9,498 nt of DNA from Bacteroidota bacterium (GTDB lineage Bacteria > Bacteroidota > Bacteroidia > Bacteroidales > Prolixibacteraceae). Location of the stretch: contig JAEWME010000170.1 in the NCBI GenBank assembly GCA_023393265.1, positions 1 through 9,498 on the forward strand, in the 5' to 3' direction. The translations under genes were made by a program, and so were the position numbers. Under the pieces are notes generated by a model, which was not told where the DNA came from, searched no databases, and saw only the letters and a program-made list of their open reading frames with translations. Below, piece after piece: positions 5,935-9,498 of this stretch; within the stretch, counting starts at the first letter, position 1; the number at the start of each line of letters is the position of its first letter.

Positions 5935-6597
5935 ATGGCTGACAGACTATCCGATCCAATTGGCCGACTCATGGGCCTTCGCTATAAATCTCATCCCTGG
6001 CACGGGATATTCATCGGGAAAGATGCCCCCGACAATGTTGTTGCATTTATCGAAGTTGTTCCTACCGACACCGTTAAATACGAAATCGACAAGGAAAGCG
6101 GCTTCCTGAAACTCGACCGCCCCCAGAAATACTCCAACGTTGTTCCTGCTTTGTATGGTTTCATTCCGCAAACTTATTGCGGTGAAATGGTTGGTGAATT
6201 CTGCATGGAAAAAACCGGTAAAACCGGCATCAAAGGTGACGGCGACCCGATTGACATTTGTGTGCTTACCGAGAAAACCATCGCTCACGGCGACATACTG
6301 GTTGATGCCCGGCCAATAGGCGGGTTCAGGATGATCGATGGCAATGAGGCTGACGATAAGGTAATTGCCGTGCTTACGAACGACGTGGTTTACAGCGACT
6401 ACAAAGATCTATCCGACCTTCCTGATATCGTGGTGGAAAGACTAAAACATTACTTCCTCACTTATAAAGATATGCCGGGAAAAGCGAGCAACACTGAGAT
6501 TTCTCACATATACGGATACGAGGAAGCCCGGGAAGTAATTCAGCGCTCGATGGCCGATTACCACAACCGGTTTGATAACATCGGGAAATTGCTCTGA
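5935..6597 (+). CDS. ppa: Inorganic pyrophosphatase, soluble family I
   Basis: A 220-residue cytoplasmic enzyme that hydrolyses pyrophosphate to two phosphates, driving biosynthetic reactions such as nucleotide polymerisation. Matching the E. coli enzyme by motif: Glu40 (E20), Lys48 and Glu50 in KYEIDKESG (K29, E31), Arg62 (R43), Tyr74 (Y55), the metal-binding signature GDGDPID at 101-107 with Asp102, Asp104 and Asp107 (D65, D67, D70), then Asp135, Asp140 and Lys142 (D97, D102, K104). The position of E. coli Tyr51 is Val70. It is longer than the 175-residue E. coli protein through an N-terminal extension of about 20 residues, an insert at 81-99 containing Cys82 and Cys90, and a longer C-terminal region; this longer form is, to my knowledge, usual in Bacteroidota. 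The ATG is followed by a normal N-terminus. It converges on the YihY gene after 8 bases. Confidence 0.97.
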   Translation: MADRLSDPIGRLMGLRYKSHPWHGIFIGKDAPDNVVAFIEVVPTDTVKYEIDKESGFLKLDRPQKYSNVVPALYGFIPQTYCGEMVGEFCMEKTGKTGIKGDGDPIDICVLTEKTIAHGDILVDARPIGGFRMIDGNEADDKVIAVLTNDVVYSDYKDLSDLPDIVVERLKHYFLTYKDMPGKASNTEISHIYGYEEAREVIQRSMADYHNRFDNIGKLL

Positions 6598-6605
6598 CAA
6601 ATCAT

Positions 6606-7547
6606 TTAGGTAAGTCTGTTTTTTTGTGCCGAAGAATGTTTCAGTGCTTCGTTGATGCTTGCGTTTAACTCGAACCCGACAAGCAGGATCATCGACAAAA
6701 GATACATCAGCAGTAGGATTACCAGCAGCGTGCCGATTGACCCGTATAACTTGTTGTACTGGCCAAAATGATTGATATAGAAATTAAAACCGAGAAAGGT
6801 TAAAATACTCAGAAAAGTTGAGAGTGTACTGCCGGCCGAGATAAACCGCCATTTGGTTTTCTTGGCCGGAGCCATATAGTACAAAAACGAATTAGCCATA
6901 AAGAACAATAATAAAATCACGATCCATTTGCCAAATGTCAACATGAAAATGGTAAAATGGTCGCGCAGGTAGCCATTGTAAGCCAAAAAGTTAATAAAAT
7001 GCTGCCCATAAGTAATGAGAGCAATGGCCACAGTGAGCAGCACCGACATAATTACCAAAAGTAACAGCGCTGTGAGGCGCTGCCCTATCCAGGTACGTCG
7101 CTCGAAACTATGCAGCGAAGCGTCAAATGCAGTCATCATCGATGCAAATCCGTTGGTAGAAAAAATCAGCGCCATAAAAAACCCAAGCGAAAGCAGTCCG
7201 CCGCGCTGACGGGTTAAAATATCCTGAACAGTTTCTTCTATGGCCTTGAAAGCATTTGAAGGAACAATATCTTTCAGGAGCAGGAATAACTGCGTCTGAA
7301 AATTTTCTATCGGAATATACGGGATGAGTGTAAAAAGGAAAATAATGGCTGGAAACAAACCAGTAAAAAAACTAAATGCAATGGCAGAAGCTCTTGTCGA
7401 CAATGCGCCATCAACAATACTGCGCCAGAAAAAAACCATTACATCGTAGAGCGGCATTTTGTCGAACCCCGGAAGGATAATTTTTCTGGCCCTCGCAAGC
7501 ACCTTCTCCCAAAACGAACGTAATTTCTCTGTCAAACTAACATGCAT
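6606..7547 (-). CDS. YihY/BrkB-family inner membrane protein
   Basis: A 313-residue polytopic membrane protein. Family motifs are present: ASAIAFSFFTGLFP (53-66) in the first span, YMAPAKKTKWRF (224-235) before a later span, and YGSIGTLLVILLLMY (268-282) followed by GFELNASI (291-298) at the end. About six membrane spans can be placed (near 55-76, 117-137, 156-179, 205-226, 236-257 and 268-293). The family was once called ribonuclease BN in error; its molecular function remains unsettled, and BrkB was named for serum resistance in Bordetella. The ATG at 7547 overlaps the stop of the upstream DUF4783 gene by one base (TGATG), which suggests translational coupling; a TTG just before it is less likely. 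No terminator is seen in the 8 bases before the convergent ppa stop. Confidence 0.93.
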   Translation of the reverse strand: MHVSLTEKLRSFWEKVLARARKIILPGFDKMPLYDVMVFFWRSIVDGALSTRASAIAFSFFTGLFPAIIFLFTLIPYIPIENFQTQLFLLLKDIVPSNAFKAIEETVQDILTRQRGGLLSLGFFMALIFSTNGFASMMTAFDASLHSFERRTWIGQRLTALLLLVIMSVLLTVAIALITYGQHFINFLAYNGYLRDHFTIFMLTFGKWIVILLLFFMANSFLYYMAPAKKTKWRFISAGSTLSTFLSILTFLGFNFYINHFGQYNKLYGSIGTLLVILLLMYLLSMILLVGFELNASINEALKHSSAQKNRLT

Positions 7548-7948
7548 CAACCCTGCTTTTCAATTTTTAACTGATGGATATAAGCGTTGTTGTTTTTGTT
7601 TTTAAGAAGAAAATAAACCCTGAAAGTTCCGGTATTTGTAATGAGCGTACCGATGGCATAACGAGCGCCATCTTTCCCGCCCTGGTGAAGAATCGTGAAC
7701 TGCTTTGGCTTGTTTGATTTAAAAAAATCGGCCACAATCTGCTGTGCCTGAGATTTGCTGTAAACATCATCGTGTGTTTCCACCACTAGTTCAACATTCT
7801 CATTAAAAAAACCGGCAAGGCTACCGTCATTCCCATTCTGAAAGCTCACCACGATACCATCAGGAATTTGCTGAGCAAACGAAACAGCGACAAAAGCAAA
7901 AAATGCAAACAACAGCGAAACCAGTTTCAATTTTGTATTTTTCATCAT
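7547..7948 (-). CDS. DUF4783 family secreted protein
   Basis: A 133-residue exported protein of a Bacteroidota-specific family of unknown function with an NTF2-like (cystatin-like) character. Residues 1-25 are a clear signal peptide: basic KNTKLK, a hydrophobic core, and a signal peptidase I site after SFA (Gln26 is the likely mature N-terminus). The mature part begins IPDGIVVSFQNGN, with the family pattern of a helix, NVELVVE strand, QAQQIVADFF helix and the C-terminal strands YAIGTL, FRVYFLLK and HQLKIE. There is no lipobox cysteine, so it is probably periplasmic. ATG 7948 or the adjacent ATG 7945 fits the signal peptide; the longer open frame from TTG 8002 does not. It is the first gene of a two-gene unit with the YihY gene and is divergent from rlmH. 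Confidence 0.88.
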   Translation of the reverse strand: MMKNTKLKLVSLLFAFFAFVAVSFAQQIPDGIVVSFQNGNDGSLAGFFNENVELVVETHDDVYSKSQAQQIVADFFKSNKPKQFTILHQGGKDGARYAIGTLITNTGTFRVYFLLKNKNNNAYIHQLKIEKQG

Positions 7949-8005
7949 AAACAATTTTCGTTCAACATTCATTAGATTGAAACATCTCCAAAAACCGTGC
8001 AATTT

Positions 8006-8019
8006 TTTGTTTAAACAAA
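8006..8019. repeat. Perfect 14-base palindrome TTTGTTTAAACAAA
   Basis: A fully self-complementary site centred on GTTTAAAC in the divergent region between the DUF4783 gene and rlmH. It directly abuts a second inverted repeat at 8020-8035. It is a candidate operator; A/T richness makes chance occurrence of one such site conceivable. Confidence 0.5.
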
Positions 8020-8035
8020 TACCTTTGTAAAGGTA
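8020..8035. repeat. Inverted repeat TACCTTT-GT-AAAGGTA
   Basis: Two perfect 7-base arms around GT. On the plus strand its first eight bases, TACCTTTG, match the -7 promoter consensus and could serve rlmH, with a poor -33 (GTG at 7997-7999, 20 bases upstream). On the minus strand the first eight bases, TACCTTTA, differ from the consensus by one base. A protein bound here could therefore control transcription in either direction. Confidence 0.5.
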
Positions 8036-8147
8036 ACAAAATTCAGTTAGGTGAAAAATGAAATCAACCCGAAGTAAAAAGCCTGACGAAACAAGGGAAA
8101 AGCAATTCAGGAAAAATTAATCCTGAGAAAAAACAAAGCTCCGATTT

Positions 8148-8621
8148 ATGAAAATATGCCTGCTGGTTATTGGCAAAACCGACGAATCATACCTTCAGAA
8201 AGGAATCGAGATTTTTCTCAAACGGATTCCGCATTACATTCCGTTTGAGATGAAGATAATTCCTGATCTGAAAAACTCGAAAAACATGAGTGAGGATCAG
8301 CAAAAAGAACGGGAAGGCGAGCTGATTTTACAGCAGGTAACAACTGCCGACGAACTGATTTTACTGGATGAAAACGGAAACGAATTTTCGTCGGTGGAAT
8401 TTGCACGGTTTTTGGAGAAAAAGATGGTCTCGGGAATTAAGCGCCTGTTTTTTGTAATCGGTGGACCATACGGATTTTCACAGGCCGTTTATTCTCGCGC
8501 AAACGGAAAAACAAGTTTATCGAAAATGACTTTTTCGCACCAGATCGTACGATTAATTTTCGCCGAACAACTTTACCGTGCGATGACTATATTAAAAGGA
8601 GAACCCTATCATCATCAATAA
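8148..8621 (+). CDS. rlmH: 23S rRNA pseudouridine(1915)-N3 methyltransferase RlmH
   Basis: A 157-residue SPOUT-class methyltransferase that uses S-adenosylmethionine to methylate pseudouridine 1915 in helix 69 of 23S rRNA on the assembled 70S ribosome. The family pattern is complete: N-terminal MKICLLVIGK, LLDENGNEFSS (72-82), the SAM-pocket strand and loop FFVIGGPYG (101-109), and the knotted C-terminus SKMTFSHQIVRLIFAEQLYRA (125-145) ending in PYHHQ. The length equals the 155-residue E. coli enzyme within two residues. The ATG at 8148 is the only start that fits. The leader is about 115 bases if the 8020-8027 box is the promoter. A sensor-protein gene follows after 9 bases, so the two are probably cotranscribed. 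Confidence 0.96.
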   Translation: MKICLLVIGKTDESYLQKGIEIFLKRIPHYIPFEMKIIPDLKNSKNMSEDQQKEREGELILQQVTTADELILLDENGNEFSSVEFARFLEKKMVSGIKRLFFVIGGPYGFSQAVYSRANGKTSLSKMTFSHQIVRLIFAEQLYRAMTILKGEPYHHQ

Positions 8622-8630
8622 CCCGATAGA

Positions 8631-9498
8631 ATGAAGGATTTCAGAAAATATGTACTTTACCTTGTAACCGGACTGCTTTTTTTGCTTGCAGCCTTACTCG
8701 AAAACCGGACCCTGCATCAACATCCTGAAGCCAATCTGATAGCTGAATTCCAGGAAACACTATTGCGTCAGGAATCAAAGCTTTCTTTTTACCTCGACAG
8801 GGAACAAAAGAAGCTGACAGAAAAGCTCTCGACGGAAGACTACGGCGCAGTATTCTCTGATTTAAATCATCTCTTCGAGCACGAGGGGCTTGGATTTCTT
8901 CTTTTCAATAAACAGAAACTGGTATTTTGGTCGAACAACCAATTTGCGTTTCCCAACATCCCCGGCCGCATTGCCGACCAAAACCGCCTGCTGATTTTAC
9001 CAAACGGCATTTTTGTTTCGCAAAAACGCGAAGTTGGCGATTACGAGATCGTCGGACTTATTCATGTCAAAAACAGCTATTCGTACGAGAACCAATACCT
9101 GCAAAACTCGTTTGTTCAACCATTCCGGCTTCCCGACGATTTTGAAATCGTTCCGGAGAAACAACCCAACTCATACGACATCAAAGGATTCAATCACAAC
9201 TACCTTTTTTCGGTTGTTCCGGCAAAAGAAAACAGTTTCAGGAAGGTACAGCTCTATTTCCCGGCCCTTCTCTATTTGCTCGGATTTATTTTCCTGCTTC
9301 TGTCATTCTACCAGCGAATTAAATATTACCGCGAAGAAAATTTCATTACCAAAATGATACTTCTGCTGGTAACTCTTTTTGCTGTTTACTGGATCCACAT
9401 TATTTTTGGATTTCCTGTTATACTAAAGAAGATTGACCTGTTTGGGCCTCAGCACTACGCTGTTTCAGAGTGGCTTCCATCGCTTGGAGACTTCTTTG
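8631..9498 (+). CDS. Membrane sensor protein, probably a histidine kinase, N-terminal part
   Basis: An open frame from ATG 8631 runs 289 codons to the window edge with no stop. Residues 6-23 are a membrane span. About 24-205 form an extracytoplasmic part: a helical stretch (about 33-65), then a mixed region with LGFLLFNKQKLVFWSNN (87-103) and IFVSQKREVGDYEIVGLIHV (127-146), which resembles a periplasmic sensing domain. Two further spans lie at about 207-226 and 241-261, and the sequence ends near WLPSLGDFF. This arrangement, and the SLGDF-type motif, recall large multi-span sensor histidine kinases of Bacteroidota, but the kinase core (H-box, ATPase) would be beyond the window, so this is a family-level inference. 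The gene starts 9 bases after rlmH. That it is coding is secure; the kinase assignment is moderate. Confidence 0.7.
   Translation, partial: MKDFRKYVLYLVTGLLFLLAALLENRTLHQHPEANLIAEFQETLLRQESKLSFYLDREQKKLTEKLSTEDYGAVFSDLNHLFEHEGLGFLLFNKQKLVFWSNNQFAFPNIPGRIADQNRLLILPNGIFVSQKREVGDYEIVGLIHVKNSYSYENQYLQNSFVQPFRLPDDFEIVPEKQPNSYDIKGFNHNYLFSVVPAKENSFRKVQLYFPALLYLLGFIFLLLSFYQRIKYYREENFITKMILLLVTLFAVYWIHIIFGFPVILKKIDLFGPQHYAVSEWLPSLGDFF

Noticed and set aside
5855..6109. Plus-strand frame of 84 codons overlapping the start of ppa
   Set aside because: Out of frame with the well-conserved pyrophosphatase and without any recognisable feature.
7949..8002. Longer DUF4783 protein starting at TTG 8002 or ATG 7972
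   Set aside because: It would put 8-18 polar residues before a standard signal peptide that begins at 7948/7945.
8058..8120. Possible 20-codon ORF (ATG to TAA) in the rlmH leader
   Set aside because: Very short, almost only Lys/Arg/Glu/Ser/Thr in an A-rich region, no start signal; chance is the simpler explanation.
8107..8126. Hairpin TCAGGA/TCCTGA upstream of rlmH
   Set aside because: Only 6 A/T-flanked pairs with an 8-base loop and no U run; too weak for a terminator or a known riboswitch.

Overview
The window looks like chromosomal DNA from a member of the Bacteroidota, most likely Bacteroidales or Marinilabiliales. The evidence is a fused SecD-SecF protein, a DUF4783 protein, a long type-I pyrophosphatase with the group's typical insert, start regions without Shine-Dalgarno sequences, and promoters of the TAnnTTTG (-7) type. 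Base composition and codon use look even throughout. I see no insertion sequence, phage gene, CRISPR array, tRNA or rRNA.

Left part (1-4636, all minus strand). Reading in the direction of transcription: a soluble retropepsin-like aspartic protease; an unknown 131-residue protein with an N-terminal hydrophobic segment; the 991-residue SecDF translocon subunit; TatA of the twin-arginine pathway; and the first 24 codons of an ABC-transporter ATPase resembling LolD/MacB. SecDF, TatA and the ABC ATPase all concern moving proteins through or off the inner membrane, so this is an export neighbourhood. A strong hairpin ends secDF, and a promoter precedes tatA. The 138-base gap between the unknown protein and secDF can form three hairpins in the mRNA, the first of which includes the stop codon of the unknown gene.

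Middle (4650-6597). Malate dehydrogenase (mdh, minus strand) has a clear intrinsic terminator, and a good promoter for the protease gene sits just in front of that terminator. mdh is divergent from inorganic pyrophosphatase (ppa, plus strand).

Right part (6606-9498). A YihY/BrkB-family membrane protein (minus strand) converges on ppa with only 8 bases between them. It is probably translationally coupled (TGATG) to a secreted DUF4783 protein upstream. Divergent from these, rlmH (23S rRNA methyltransferase) is followed after 9 bases by the start of a membrane sensor protein, probably a histidine kinase, which runs off the window. The rlmH/DUF4783 divergent region holds two perfect inverted repeats that abut each other.

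Most genes are ordinary housekeeping genes. The most interesting points are the unknown gene and structured leader in front of secDF, which in layout recall the export-monitoring leader peptides SecM and VemP (speculative); the promoter nested in the mdh terminator; and the twin palindromes upstream of rlmH.
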